Shown here: piece by piece, positions 40,057 through 49,420 of the stretch
How the letters are laid out: every line of letters begins with the position of its first letter
Position numbering within the stretch: position 1 is the stretch's first letter
Assembly (NCBI GenBank): GCA_017547085.1
Contig: JAFYQM010000045.1
Coordinates: 1-61,750 of the forward strand
DNA from: Oscillibacter sp.
GTDB taxonomy: Bacteria > Bacillota > Clostridia > Oscillospirales > Oscillospiraceae
DNA length: 61,750 nt
Reading direction: 5' to 3'
The notes under the pieces: model-generated
Told to the model about the DNA's origin: nothing
The model's input: only the letters and a program-made list of their open reading frames with translations
Databases searched by the model: none
Made by a program: the position numbers and the translations under genes

Positions 40057-42361
40057 ATTTCAATTTGCTGCGGATCTTTGCTTTCAGCTCCGGTGAGAGC
40101 ATTTTGGATGCCACACGAACCGGAACAGGCGGCACGGAACAGAATTTCTTCCGCACCTGATCGAAGGGCTGCAGGGCGTAGGCGGCAAAGAAAGCCGCGC
40201 GGTCCGCACTCTGCGGGATGGGAGATGCCAGACGGGGATTGCCCGCAATAGCCCGCTCCACTGTGTAGGGCTGCCGCGCCAGCGGCAGTTTGTCGAACAC
40301 ATGGCTGCCGTGAGGCGTGTTCACCAACAGGAGGCTGACGCCCTTTTCCTGCTGCTCCGGCAGTTCATCCGCCGCAAGGCCCCAGAAATCGCCCAGTGTA
40401 AAGTCGCCGGGACGGTTCAGATTGGTATAGGCACAGCTGTGGCAGGAAGGCCGCAGGAACAACGCCCGTCCAAAGGCACGGCCAAACTCCGTGCGCATCA
40501 GCGGCGCGGTATCCACGGTGCCGTCGCTGTAAACGGTGGTAAAATGGCTGTCCTTCCAACCGGTGACCTTATTGCGGAATCGTACCGCCTGCAGCGTTTT
40601 CTTCTTCCGCTGCTCAATGGACGCCACCATATCCTCCCACACCGCGGGAGACGGCACACCATGGCACACCAGATCGCAGGTGGTAAGATTCTCAGGGCGT
40701 GTACCCAGATAGCGGTACAGGCCGTCCACCTGACAGGGCGTGCCGGAAAACAGCACGGGGCGGGTCTTCAGCGCTTCTTTGATTTCCTTGAACACCTCAC
40801 CCATATCACTCTGCACATATTTGGCTCCCCGCATCCGCCAGAGGTCCTCCTTGCGGAAGCAGGCCGTATGATGCAGGCGCTGCTTGCCGTCCAGCACGGC
40901 ACCGTAAACCACGCCGCCATCCTCCAGCACATATTCCGCCAGTGCGGAGAAAACGCCGCCGGAGGTGGAATCTCTGCGGATCTTGTCATCCTTGTTCCAC
41001 GCGGCATAGACCGCGGGCAGCGGTTTTGTCTCCCGCTCATGCAGCAGCGGGCAAACTGCACTGCAGCGTCCACAGCGGACACACTTTGCTCCGTCAACGA
41101 CCGGATAGGCAAAGCCCTCGGCATCCCGTTCCATGGTGATGGCCTCCACGCCGCAGGTGTTGACGCAGGCTGTGCAGCCGGTACAGCGGCCGTGATCGGC
41201 CAGCACAGGCAAATCACTTTGCGCCCCAGCCTCCTGCTGCATGGTATACGGCTCGTCCTGCAGCGCCGCACGGAGATAATCCAGCGAGGACTGCCGCGCC
41301 GCCCGCAGGCGTTTCTCCACTGCCTCCCAGTCGATGGGGGCGTCCGGCGCCGCCGTGTCGCCCTTGCCGATGATCCGGTCCGTCAGGCCGAGGCGGTTTA
41401 AGATGCTGAAAGTGCGGGAACGCTCCGGCGCTGCCAGCTCCGTGGCGTGCACCGTGGTGAAAAACGGCTTCTGAAACTGAACGGAAAACACCGTGCCGTG
41501 GAAGGAATTGGTGCAGACATAAGACGCATTACGGAACAGGCCCAAAAACTCTGCGGGGCCCGCATCCAGAATACAGCGGGCCTTGGGATGCACCTTCTGG
41601 CGAACGCCGCACAGCTGCACCACCGGAAGTCCCGTCTTTCTGGCAAGATAGTCGATATACGGCGCCAGCGCACCGGGCTTACTGATACAATAGCAGAGAA
41701 TATAGCCTTTCTCTGCATCCGGGTAACCGACGGGCACGTTGGACATGGCAGCCCACTGCTGCCGATCCAGCAGCAGCGTGGGGTCCAGCACCACGGGCAC
41801 ATCCTGTCCGGCGATTTCCTTTACGATCTCCTGCCCCTGCTTTTCCCGCACGGAAACATGGGAAAAAGCGGCGAGGTAATCCCGCAGTTCCTGTTCCATG
41901 CCCTCGGGAATGCGGGGAATGCCAAACGAAGGCGCATAGGCAATCTTTCTCCGCTGAGAAAACGCACCGAAAAACACCGGGTCAAAGTGACCGTCCGGAA
42001 AAATCTTAGGGTTCCAGATCTGGTCGCTACCGGAGAGGATGGCGTCGTAGGGCAGCTCCGCATCCTTCAGCTCTGCCAAACTTTCAAACCGGTGACCGGA
42101 GATGTGAAGATGGTCTTTGGAAAACTGCTCAAACCGCTGATAGCGGGCATTCAGCGCCTGATAGTGCAGAGCGGTATGGGCGTCATGAGCGGCACTGCCA
42201 AGTCCGGTGGGTTTGCGGAAGAGGGCGTTATTCTGATTTACGAAGTAGTCGATGATCTCGCATTCGCCGCCGAGATGCTCCACCGCCCGTTGGGTGGCTG
42301 TGGCCTGCAGCAGCGCTCCGTAATGGTGAATATGGTAAAAGGTGACAAGTCCGGTCTTCAA
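40055..42361 (-). CDS. Polysaccharide pyruvyl transferase / FrhB-type iron-sulfur fusion
   Basis: 768 residues. Residues 1-370 are a pyruvyl-transferase family domain (GLVTFYHIHHYGALLQATAT, LSGSDQIWNP, TNSFHGTVFS). About 390-440 is a twin [4Fe-4S] ferredoxin (CTGCTACVNTCG, CVRCGRCSAVCP), followed by a coenzyme F420 hydrogenase beta-subunit domain (GGVFSALAEYVLEDGG, GTPCQVDGL, CDLVCHGVPSP). The start is an unusual TTG at 42361, with AGAAAGGAAG 9 bases upstream. This fusion is common near glycan loci in gut bacteria; the redox partner and sugar are unknown. Confidence 0.88.
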   Translation of the reverse strand: MKTGLVTFYHIHHYGALLQATATQRAVEHLGGECEIIDYFVNQNNALFRKPTGLGSAAHDAHTALHYQALNARYQRFEQFSKDHLHISGHRFESLAELKDAELPYDAILSGSDQIWNPKIFPDGHFDPVFFGAFSQRRKIAYAPSFGIPRIPEGMEQELRDYLAAFSHVSVREKQGQEIVKEIAGQDVPVVLDPTLLLDRQQWAAMSNVPVGYPDAEKGYILCYCISKPGALAPYIDYLARKTGLPVVQLCGVRQKVHPKARCILDAGPAEFLGLFRNASYVCTNSFHGTVFSVQFQKPFFTTVHATELAAPERSRTFSILNRLGLTDRIIGKGDTAAPDAPIDWEAVEKRLRAARQSSLDYLRAALQDEPYTMQQEAGAQSDLPVLADHGRCTGCTACVNTCGVEAITMERDAEGFAYPVVDGAKCVRCGRCSAVCPLLHERETKPLPAVYAAWNKDDKIRRDSTSGGVFSALAEYVLEDGGVVYGAVLDGKQRLHHTACFRKEDLWRMRGAKYVQSDMGEVFKEIKEALKTRPVLFSGTPCQVDGLYRYLGTRPENLTTCDLVCHGVPSPAVWEDMVASIEQRKKKTLQAVRFRNKVTGWKDSHFTTVYSDGTVDTAPLMRTEFGRAFGRALFLRPSCHSCAYTNLNRPGDFTLGDFWGLAADELPEQQEKGVSLLLVNTPHGSHVFDKLPLARQPYTVERAIAGNPRLASPIPQSADRAAFFAAYALQPFDQVRKKFCSVPPVPVRVASKMLSPELKAKIRSKLK

Positions 42362-42377
42362 AAAAAGACTTCCTTTC

Positions 42378-42884
42378 TTACTTCAGGTCCATTTCCGCCT
42401 TTTCGATACCAGCGGCCAGCTGGTCGTCCTCCCACACCCAGTCACGGACATTCACAACCTCAAATTCCGTTTCCGTACGGCGGATGACCACCTTCTCCAA
42501 GCCGGAATTGATGACCAGCCGGCGGCACATGGAGCAGGATGTGGCGTCGGAGAGCAATGCGCCGGTCTGGGCATCGCGGCCCACCAGATAGATGGTGCCG
42601 CCCACCATGTCACGGCGGGACGCGGAAATGATGGCGTTGGCCTCGGCATGGACACTGCGGCACAGCTCATACCGCTCGCCTCTGGGCACCTTCATGGCCT
42701 CGCGGGTGCAGTAGCCCAGATCGGTGCAGTTGGCACGACCGCGGGGTGCGCCGTTATAGCCTGTGGAAATGATCTCGTCATGCTTGACGATGATGGCACC
42801 GTAAACACGGCGCAGGCAGGTGGCGCGCTCCAAAACGGTTTCGGCGATATCCAGATAGTAATTTTCCTTGCTGATACGGTCCAT
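42378..42884 (-). CDS. dCMP deaminase family protein
   Basis: 168 residues. Zinc-dependent deaminase motifs HAEANAI (His and catalytic Glu) and SCSMCRR (two Cys), with the dCMP-type insert YNGAPRG...NCTDLGYC that binds a second zinc. Makes dUMP from dCMP for thymidylate, or is ComEB-like. GGAGGAG precedes the ATG; cotranscribed with the fusion gene 16 bp downstream. Confidence 0.92.
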   Translation of the reverse strand: MDRISKENYYLDIAETVLERATCLRRVYGAIIVKHDEIISTGYNGAPRGRANCTDLGYCTREAMKVPRGERYELCRSVHAEANAIISASRRDMVGGTIYLVGRDAQTGALLSDATSCSMCRRLVINSGLEKVVIRRTETEFEVVNVRDWVWEDDQLAAGIEKAEMDLK

Positions 42885-42933
42885 AGAAGCTCCTCCATCT
42901 ATATGTATATTGGTTTATTCGCTTGATAACGTC

Positions 42934-42963
42934 ATTTTAGCATGGCGCGCAGCGGCTTGACAA
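42934..42963 (-). promoter_or_regulatory. Candidate promoter of the dCMP deaminase operon
   Basis: Minus strand TTGTCA (42958-42963), 18 bp, TAAAAT (42934-42939), 50 bp before the ATG. Confidence 0.45.
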
Positions 42964-42967
42964 GGGG

Positions 42968-43963
42968 TCATACCTCCACGCCAGCACGGACGGCAATCAT
43001 TTCTGCCGTAATGGAAACTGCGATCTCCGCCGGGGTCTCCGCGCCGATGGCAAGGCCGATGGGGGCGTGAACACGCTGGTATTCCTCCGCCGTAAAGCCC
43101 GCCTCGATCAGGCGCTCACGGCAGACGGCAATCTTACGCTTGGAGCCGATGCAGCCGATGTACTTTGCGCCGCTGCGCAGCACCTGCGCCAGCACCTCAT
43201 AATCGTACTGATGACCGCGGGTCATGATGACCACATAGTCATCCGGCGTGACGGTGATTGCGGTTTTCACGTCCTCAAAGGCACCGCACAGAACCTGCTC
43301 CGCCTGCGGGAACAGGGCGGGATCGGAAAATTCAGGGCGGTCGTCATAGACCACCGGACGGAAGCCCACTGCGGCCATGGCAGGTACCAGCGCCTGCGAC
43401 ACATGGCCGCCGCCGAAAATGTAGGCCCGTCCGGCCGTGACCACAGGGCACACGAACCAGCCATCCCGGCAGGCTGCCCGATTCTGCAGCAAGTCTGCGG
43501 GCACGTCCTCCACATAGCGGACGCCAAACCGATCTGCCAGACCAAAGGCGGTAATCCGGTCGCCCTCCAGTCGCCGCACTAACCAGGTGCTGGCGTTTTT
43601 GTCGGCAGCTTCCATCAAGTCACGCAGCGCGGCGATCATTTCCGCATCGTCCGGCTGCAGGTAATGAAAGTGCAGCGTGACATTGCCGCCGCAGACCATG
43701 CCGAGGCTGGCGGCATCTCCCTGCACAAAGCGGAAACTGCGCAGCGCATTCTCGCCCGTTTTCAGCAATTCCGCAGCCAGCTTCCCCGCTTCATATTCCA
43801 CGTTGCCGCCGCCAATCGTTCCCGTCATGTTCCCGTTCGGAAACACTGCCAGCATGGCGCCTGCGCCCCGGGGCGTGGAACCGTGGGACTCCAGAACTGT
43901 GACCAGTTCCACCCGCTGTCCTTCCTCCAATGCATGCACCACCGACCGGATAAATTCCCGCAT
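42968..43963 (-). CDS. XdhC/CoxI family protein
   Basis: 331 residues. N-terminal XdhC domain (ESHGSTPRGAGAML, MTGTIGGGNVEYEA) and C-terminal Rossmann domain (YIFGGGHVSQALVPAMAAVGF, TRGHQYDYEVL, YIGCIGSKRK). These proteins load sulfurated molybdenum cofactor into xanthine-dehydrogenase-type enzymes; no such enzyme or cofactor gene is in this window, so the client is unknown. GGAGGAGG lies before the ATG at 43963. Confidence 0.9.
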   Translation of the reverse strand: MREFIRSVVHALEEGQRVELVTVLESHGSTPRGAGAMLAVFPNGNMTGTIGGGNVEYEAGKLAAELLKTGENALRSFRFVQGDAASLGMVCGGNVTLHFHYLQPDDAEMIAALRDLMEAADKNASTWLVRRLEGDRITAFGLADRFGVRYVEDVPADLLQNRAACRDGWFVCPVVTAGRAYIFGGGHVSQALVPAMAAVGFRPVVYDDRPEFSDPALFPQAEQVLCGAFEDVKTAITVTPDDYVVIMTRGHQYDYEVLAQVLRSGAKYIGCIGSKRKIAVCRERLIEAGFTAEEYQRVHAPIGLAIGAETPAEIAVSITAEMIAVRAGVEV

Positions 43964-44072
43964 TGTCCTCGGCCTCCTCCGTTTATTTTCTGTATTGTAT
44001 CACAGATTTGCCGCGGATGGAATCCACAAAATTTTGTCTGATCGTGGCCCTACCGGTCTCCTGCTGTAGAAC

Positions 44073-44106
44073 AAAAGACGGACTGTCCTGTGACAGTCCG
44101 TCTTTT
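44073..44106. terminator. Terminator after tex
   Basis: AAAAGACGGACTGT / ACAGTCCGTCTTTT; perfect stem with T tracts in both directions, ending the tex gene. Confidence 0.9.
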
Positions 44107-44108
44107 CG

Positions 44109-46271
44109 TTATTTTGCCTGTTTCATGGAGAGGCCGATGCGATGCTTCTTCTCATCCACCTCCAGCACGACCACCTTGACGATATCTCCCACGGAGACTA
44201 CCTCGGAGGGATGCTTGATAAATTTATCAGCTACCTGAGAGATATGCACCAAACCATCCTGATGAACGCCGATATCCACAAACGCGCCGAAATCAATGAC
44301 GTTGCGCACCGTTCCGGTCAGCACCATACCCGGCTTCAAATCCTTGATCTCCAGCACATCGCTGCGGAGGATGGGCTTGGGCAGATCGTCACGGATGTCG
44401 CGGCCCGGCTTCATCAGCTCCGCCGCCACGTCCCGCAGGGTGGGCACGCCCACGCCGCATTCTGCCGCGGCCTTTTCCTCGCCGTAAGCCGCCACCTTGC
44501 GCTGCAGGTCGGTCAGCTTTCCTGCCTTCACATCCGCCAGCGTGTAGCCGGTCAGTTCCAGCAAAGTTTTTGCGGCATCGTAGCTTTCGGGGTGAACGGC
44601 GGTATTATCCAGCACGCTCTTGCTCTCCGGCACCCGCAGGAAGCCTGCACACTGCTGGAACGCCTTGGGCCCCAGCTTGGGCACCTTTTTCAGCTGTGCG
44701 CGGGAGGTGAAAGCGCCGTTTTCCTCGCGGTAGGCCACCACATTCTTGGCGGTAGTACCATTCAATCCCGCCACCCGCTGCAGCAGGGACGGAGATGCAG
44801 TGTTCACATCCACGCCCACGGCGTTGACACAGTCCTCCACCACGCCGTTCAATGCCTCGTCCAGCCGCTTCTGGGGCATGTCGTGCTGATACTGTCCCAC
44901 GCCGATGGCCTTGGGATCGATCTTCACCAGTTCCGCCAGAGGGTCCTGCAAGCGGCGGGCGATGGACACGGCAGAGCGCAAGTTCACATCGAACTGGGGG
45001 AACTCCTCCGCCGCCAGCTTGCTGGCGGAATAGACGGAGGCACCTGCCTCGGACACGATCATATAGCTGACCGCGCTGCCGGAGGCATTGACCTGATGGA
45101 TCAGCTCCACAGCCATCTGCTCCGTCTCGCGGCTGGCGGTGCCGTTGCCGATGGCGATATGCTCCACGCCGTGCTTTTTAATCATGCGCGACAGGGTGAC
45201 AATGGCTTCGTTTTTCTGTTTTTCGCCGTAGGTGGGGTACACCACGGCGGTATCCAGCACTTTACCGGTGCCGTCCACCACCGCCACCTTACAGCCCATG
45301 CGGTAGCCGGGGTCAAGCCCCATGGTGACCTTGCCCTTGACGGGCGGCTGCATCAGCAGCGGGCGCAAGTTCAGCGCGAACTGGCCGATGGCTCCCTCAG
45401 CGGCAGTCTCCGTCAGCGTGGAACGGGCCTCCCGCTCCAGAGAGGGGAACAGCAGGCGGTCATAGGCATCCTCGGCGGCCGCTTTGATGAACTCCATGGC
45501 GGCGGTACCTGGGATCACGGTATGGCGGCGCACGATGCGCAGCGCCAGCTCCCGGTCCAGTTCCGCGGCAACTTTCAGCTTCTCTTCCTTTTCGCCGCGG
45601 TTGATGGCCAGCACCTGATGGCCTTGCAGGCGGGAGATGGGCTGGGCAAAGGCATAGTACAGGCGGTAAACGGAGTCCTCCTCCACCGCGGCGGCGCTGG
45701 TCAGCTTGCCGTTTCGTGCCAGCAGGTCGCGCAGCTTGCGGCGCAGGTCAGCATCGTCGGAGATCTGCTCGGCGATGATATCGGATGCGCCCGCCAGCGC
45801 GTCCTCTGCCGTCTCCACGCCCTTTTCCGCGTCGATATACTTCGCCGCCTCGGTCAGCGGGTCGGGGCAGTCCGCCTCCTGCGCAAACAGCACCTGCGCC
45901 AGCGGCTCCAGGCCCTTTTCCTTGGCCACGGTGGCGCGGGTCCGGCGCTTTTGCTTATAGGGGCGGTACAGGTCCTCCACCTCGGCCAGCGTCTTGGCAG
46001 CGTCAATAGCTGCCGCCAGTTCCTCCGTCAGCTTCCCCTGCTCCTCGATGGACTTCTTCACGCTCTCCCGCCGCTCCTGCAGGCCGCGCAGATACTGCAG
46101 CCGCTCCTCCAGCGTACGCAGGGCGGTGTCGTCCATAGCGCCGTGCAGTTCCTTACGGTAACGGGCGATAAAGGGAATGGTGTTGCCCTCGTCCAGCAGC
46201 TGCACCACATTGGCAACGTGCTGGGGCAGCTTATCCAGTTCTTCCGCTAAAAGTTGAATGATGGGATCCAT
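44109..46271 (-). CDS. tex: Tex-family RNA-binding transcription accessory protein
   Basis: 720 residues with the Tex order: N-terminal helical domain (FIARYRKELHGAMDD), YqgF-like RNase H fold (GLDPGYRMGCKVAVVDG near 325), helix-hairpin-helix repeats (NTASPSLLQRVAGLNGTTA near 500) and C-terminal S1 domain (GMVLTGTVRNVIDFGAFVDI near 645). Binds RNA and affects transcription; homologous to the core of Spt6. AGGAGAG precedes the ATG at 46271. Confidence 0.95.
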   Translation of the reverse strand: MDPIIQLLAEELDKLPQHVANVVQLLDEGNTIPFIARYRKELHGAMDDTALRTLEERLQYLRGLQERRESVKKSIEEQGKLTEELAAAIDAAKTLAEVEDLYRPYKQKRRTRATVAKEKGLEPLAQVLFAQEADCPDPLTEAAKYIDAEKGVETAEDALAGASDIIAEQISDDADLRRKLRDLLARNGKLTSAAAVEEDSVYRLYYAFAQPISRLQGHQVLAINRGEKEEKLKVAAELDRELALRIVRRHTVIPGTAAMEFIKAAAEDAYDRLLFPSLEREARSTLTETAAEGAIGQFALNLRPLLMQPPVKGKVTMGLDPGYRMGCKVAVVDGTGKVLDTAVVYPTYGEKQKNEAIVTLSRMIKKHGVEHIAIGNGTASRETEQMAVELIHQVNASGSAVSYMIVSEAGASVYSASKLAAEEFPQFDVNLRSAVSIARRLQDPLAELVKIDPKAIGVGQYQHDMPQKRLDEALNGVVEDCVNAVGVDVNTASPSLLQRVAGLNGTTAKNVVAYREENGAFTSRAQLKKVPKLGPKAFQQCAGFLRVPESKSVLDNTAVHPESYDAAKTLLELTGYTLADVKAGKLTDLQRKVAAYGEEKAAAECGVGVPTLRDVAAELMKPGRDIRDDLPKPILRSDVLEIKDLKPGMVLTGTVRNVIDFGAFVDIGVHQDGLVHISQVADKFIKHPSEVVSVGDIVKVVVLEVDEKKHRIGLSMKQAK

Positions 46272-46300
46272 ATCGTTCTCTCCTGTGTATTGGGGTGGAA

Positions 46301-46326
46301 ACCCCCGCCCTTAAATGGGCGGGGGT
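46301..46326. terminator. GC-rich hairpin between DUF1846 gene and tex
   Basis: ACCCCCGCCC / GGGCGGGGGT around TTAAAT. T tract short in both directions; probable terminator of the DUF1846 gene. Confidence 0.6.
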
Positions 46327-46335
46327 GCTGTTTTC

Positions 46336-47820
46336 TCACTTATGATACAGCTTCTTGGTTTCGTATCTGGCCTCACAGCTGACGTTGATGCCCAACTTTT
46401 TCAGCAGCTTCGCATCCACATCACTGAGGATGACGGTGAAGTGGGCGTCACAGCCGCGCAGCTTGGGCAGCTGCTGCTGGGCCAGTTCCGCCAGCGGATT
46501 CGTCAGAGCCGAAATGGTCAGCGCCATCAGCACCTCATCCGTGTGCAGACGGGGATTCCGGTGGCCCAGATAGCGGGTCTTCAGGTTGCACACCGGCTCC
46601 AGCACCTGTGCGGAAATCAGTTCAAACTGGTCGGCAATGCCGCCCACAGCCTTCAGCGCATTCAGCAGCAGCGCCGATGCCGCCCCCAGTGCGGAAGAGG
46701 TTTTTCCCGTGACCACCCGTCCATCCGGCAGCACCATAGCGCCGGCGGGGCCTCCGGTTTCCTGTGCTTTCTGCAGCGCGGCGGAAACTGCCGGGCAGTT
46801 CTCGCTGTCCACTCCGGCCTTCTGCATCACCAGTTCCAGACGGCGCACCGGTTCATCGTCGCACTTGCCCTGCAGCCGCTCCACGCAGGCAGTATAGTAC
46901 CGGCGCAGGATCTCGCGGCGGGAGGCGTCGCAGCAGGCCGCATCGTCCACGATGCAGTTGCCCACCATGTTGACGCCCATATCCGTCGGGGACTTGTAGG
47001 GAGATTCACCCTGAATCTTGGTGAAAATGGCATTCAGAACAGGGAAGATCTCCACGTCGCGGTTGTAGTTGACCGCCATCTTTCCGTAGGCTTCCAGATG
47101 GAAGGGGTCGATCATATTCACATCGTCCAGATCCGCCGTGGCAGCCTCATAGGCCAGATTCACCGGATGGGTCAGCGGCAGATTCCAAATGGGGAATGTC
47201 TCAAACTTGGCATAGCCGGACATGATGCCCCGCTTATAGTCGTGATACAGCTGGCTGAGGCAGGTGGCCATCTTGCCGCTGCCGGGGCCGGGAGCAGTCA
47301 CCACCACCAGAGGGTGGCTGGTTTCGATATACTCATTCTTACCAAGGCCATCATCGCTGACGATGTGCTTGACATCGGACGGATACCCCGCAATGGGATA
47401 GTGACGATAGTTGCGAATGCCCAGAGCCGTCAGACGTTTCAAGAAGGCATCGGCTGCAGGCTGACCGTTGTAACGGTTCATGACCACGCCGCCCACATAC
47501 AGGTCCATGCCGCGGAAAATATCGATCAGACGGAGTACATCTTCGTCATAGGTGATGCCCAGATCGCCCCGCACCTTGTTCTTTTCAATATCCGCCGCAT
47601 TGATGGCGATGACGATTTCCGCATCGTCTTTCAGCTGCTGCAGCATGCGAATCTTGCTGTCCGGTTCAAATCCGGGCAGCACGCGAGACGCGTGGAAGTC
47701 GTCAAACAGCTTGCCGCCAAACTCCAGATAGAGCTTGCCGCCAAACTGTGCAATCCGTTTTTTGATCTGCTCTGACTGAGTGACCAGATATTTTTGATTA
47801 TCAAAACCAATGGCAGCCAT
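46336..47820 (-). CDS. DUF1846 family protein
   Basis: 494 residues, full length for the family (starts IGFDNQKYLVTQSEQIKKRI). Residues 150-190 contain a nucleotide-loop-like TAPGPGSGKMATCLSQLYHD. Structures of homologues show a phosphatase/ligase-like mixed fold, but the reaction is not established. GAAGAGGGGG precedes the ATG, and its promoter region is shared with the divergent carrier gene. Confidence 0.92.
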   Translation of the reverse strand: MAAIGFDNQKYLVTQSEQIKKRIAQFGGKLYLEFGGKLFDDFHASRVLPGFEPDSKIRMLQQLKDDAEIVIAINAADIEKNKVRGDLGITYDEDVLRLIDIFRGMDLYVGGVVMNRYNGQPAADAFLKRLTALGIRNYRHYPIAGYPSDVKHIVSDDGLGKNEYIETSHPLVVVTAPGPGSGKMATCLSQLYHDYKRGIMSGYAKFETFPIWNLPLTHPVNLAYEAATADLDDVNMIDPFHLEAYGKMAVNYNRDVEIFPVLNAIFTKIQGESPYKSPTDMGVNMVGNCIVDDAACCDASRREILRRYYTACVERLQGKCDDEPVRRLELVMQKAGVDSENCPAVSAALQKAQETGGPAGAMVLPDGRVVTGKTSSALGAASALLLNALKAVGGIADQFELISAQVLEPVCNLKTRYLGHRNPRLHTDEVLMALTISALTNPLAELAQQQLPKLRGCDAHFTVILSDVDAKLLKKLGINVSCEARYETKKLYHK

Positions 47821-47994
47821 CGCAAATTTGCCCCCTCTTCAAATAATCCAAATTCAGAAAGCAGTATATCACATTTTTACCCGTTTGGAAAGAAAAAAAG
47901 ACAGGCAGCCCCTGAGATTTACAAAATCTTTGTGATGCCTCTCCGCATGTTTGTCCGTAGGACGGCATACGGTGGTCTGAAGGAGGATGTTGCC

Positions 47995-49338
47995 ATGCTG
48001 AAAACCATCGATGAACTGCTCTGGGGCCCCGGCACACTGCTTTTGCTGTTAGGGACGGGAATGTTTCTGCACATCCGCCTGCGGTTTCTGCCGTGGCGGA
48101 ATTTAGGCCGCGCCCTCTCCTCCGCACTGGGACGGACAGGCCGCCGCAGCGGCAACGGGATCTCCCCGTTCTCTGCTTTAATGACGGCACTGGCCGCCAC
48201 ACTGGGAACCGGAAACATCGTGGGCGTTGCCACGGCACTGGTAGCCGGTGGGCCGGGGGCTTTGGTCTGGATGGAGGTTTCCGCCTTATTGGGGATGTCC
48301 ATCATTTTGACAGAAAGCACGTTGGCGGTGCGTCACCGCCGGAAAAACCGAAAGTGCGAATGGGTGGGCGGCCCCATGTATGTGATGGAGGCCCGTCTGG
48401 GGGCGGCAGGCCGGCCGATGGCGATGCTGTTCTCCCTGTTCGCAGCCTGTGCTTCTCTCGGCATCGGCAGCATGACGCAGGCCAATGCCGCAGCCGGTGC
48501 GCTGGAGAGCATCCTGTCCGTGCCGCCTGCGCTGACCGGCAGTATCCTCGCGTTGCTGGCGCTGGTGATCATCCTCGGCGGCATCCGCTCCATCTCCCGT
48601 GTTTCCGCCGTGCTGGTGCCGGTGATGGGCGTGCTGTATCTGGCAGCCGGTCTTGCCGTCATCATCGGGCATTGGGCCTCTCTCCCGTCAGCACTGGTGC
48701 AAATGGTGCGGGAGGCCTTCTCCTTCCGTGCGGCGGCAGGCGGTGCGGCGGGAATCGCCGCCATACGCTGGGGAATCGCCCGGGGGATCTTTACCAACGA
48801 GGCCGGACTGGGCTCCTCCGCCATTGCGGCGGCTTCCGCGGAAACAAGCCACCCCGCGCAGCAGGGCTATATCAGCATGACCGGCCCGTTTTTCGACACC
48901 ATCCTCATGTGCTCCGTCACCGGCCTTGCCATCTGCTGCAGCGGTGTCCTTGGAACCACGGATACCGCCGGGCACCTGCTGGACGGCGCGGCACTGACCA
49001 TTGCCGCCTTTGAAACGGTTCTGGGTTCTGCAGGCGGCACCTTTGTGGCGGTCTCCATCGTGCTCTTCGCCTTTTCCACCATTTTGGGCTGGGAGTATCT
49101 GGGCGAAAAGGCCTTTGAGTATCTCTCCGGCGGACGGGGCATCACCAGCTATCGCGCCGTCTTTGCGCTGGCTGCGCTGGTGGGAGCGATCGTCTCTCTG
49201 GACACCGTGTTCCGCTTTTCCGACATCTGCAACGCACTGATGTGCCTGCCCAATCTCCTCTGCCTGCTGGTGCTCTCCAGCGAGGCCGCCCGCGAAATTG
49301 AGGCATACGACCGCATAAAAACGAGGAAAAAGCTGTAA
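47995..49338 (+). CDS. Sodium:alanine/glycine symporter (AGCS family)
   Basis: 447 residues, about ten membrane helices. AGCS landmarks GTGNIVGVATALVAGGPGA near 65, EWVGGPMYVME near 120 and GIFTNEAGLGSSAIA near 265. The open frame extends 67 codons upstream, but AAGGAGG (47980-47986) selects the ATG at 47995. Takes up small neutral amino acids with Na+; substrate not certain. Confidence 0.93.
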   Translation: MLKTIDELLWGPGTLLLLLGTGMFLHIRLRFLPWRNLGRALSSALGRTGRRSGNGISPFSALMTALAATLGTGNIVGVATALVAGGPGALVWMEVSALLGMSIILTESTLAVRHRRKNRKCEWVGGPMYVMEARLGAAGRPMAMLFSLFAACASLGIGSMTQANAAAGALESILSVPPALTGSILALLALVIILGGIRSISRVSAVLVPVMGVLYLAAGLAVIIGHWASLPSALVQMVREAFSFRAAAGGAAGIAAIRWGIARGIFTNEAGLGSSAIAAASAETSHPAQQGYISMTGPFFDTILMCSVTGLAICCSGVLGTTDTAGHLLDGAALTIAAFETVLGSAGGTFVAVSIVLFAFSTILGWEYLGEKAFEYLSGGRGITSYRAVFALAALVGAIVSLDTVFRFSDICNALMCLPNLLCLLVLSSEAAREIEAYDRIKTRKKL

Positions 49339-49354
49339 ACTTTTTGTGATATGG

Positions 49355-49382
49355 TTGCAATTTCTGGTTAAAATGGTATATT
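49355..49382 (+). promoter_or_regulatory. Promoter of the CobW pair
   Basis: TTGCAA (49355-49360), 16 bp, TATATT (49377-49382). I looked for a Zur-type palindrome overlapping it and saw none. Confidence 0.55.
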
Positions 49383-49420
49383 AAGTTCGTTCAGAAATTT
49401 AAAGCAAAGGACTTGATACC

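Noticed and set aside
44142-46250. 702-codon rightward open frame opposite tex
   Set aside because: Antisense shadow of a high-GC-third-position gene; His/Gly/Leu/Gln-rich product without domain, no ribosome site, and tex on the other strand is unambiguous.
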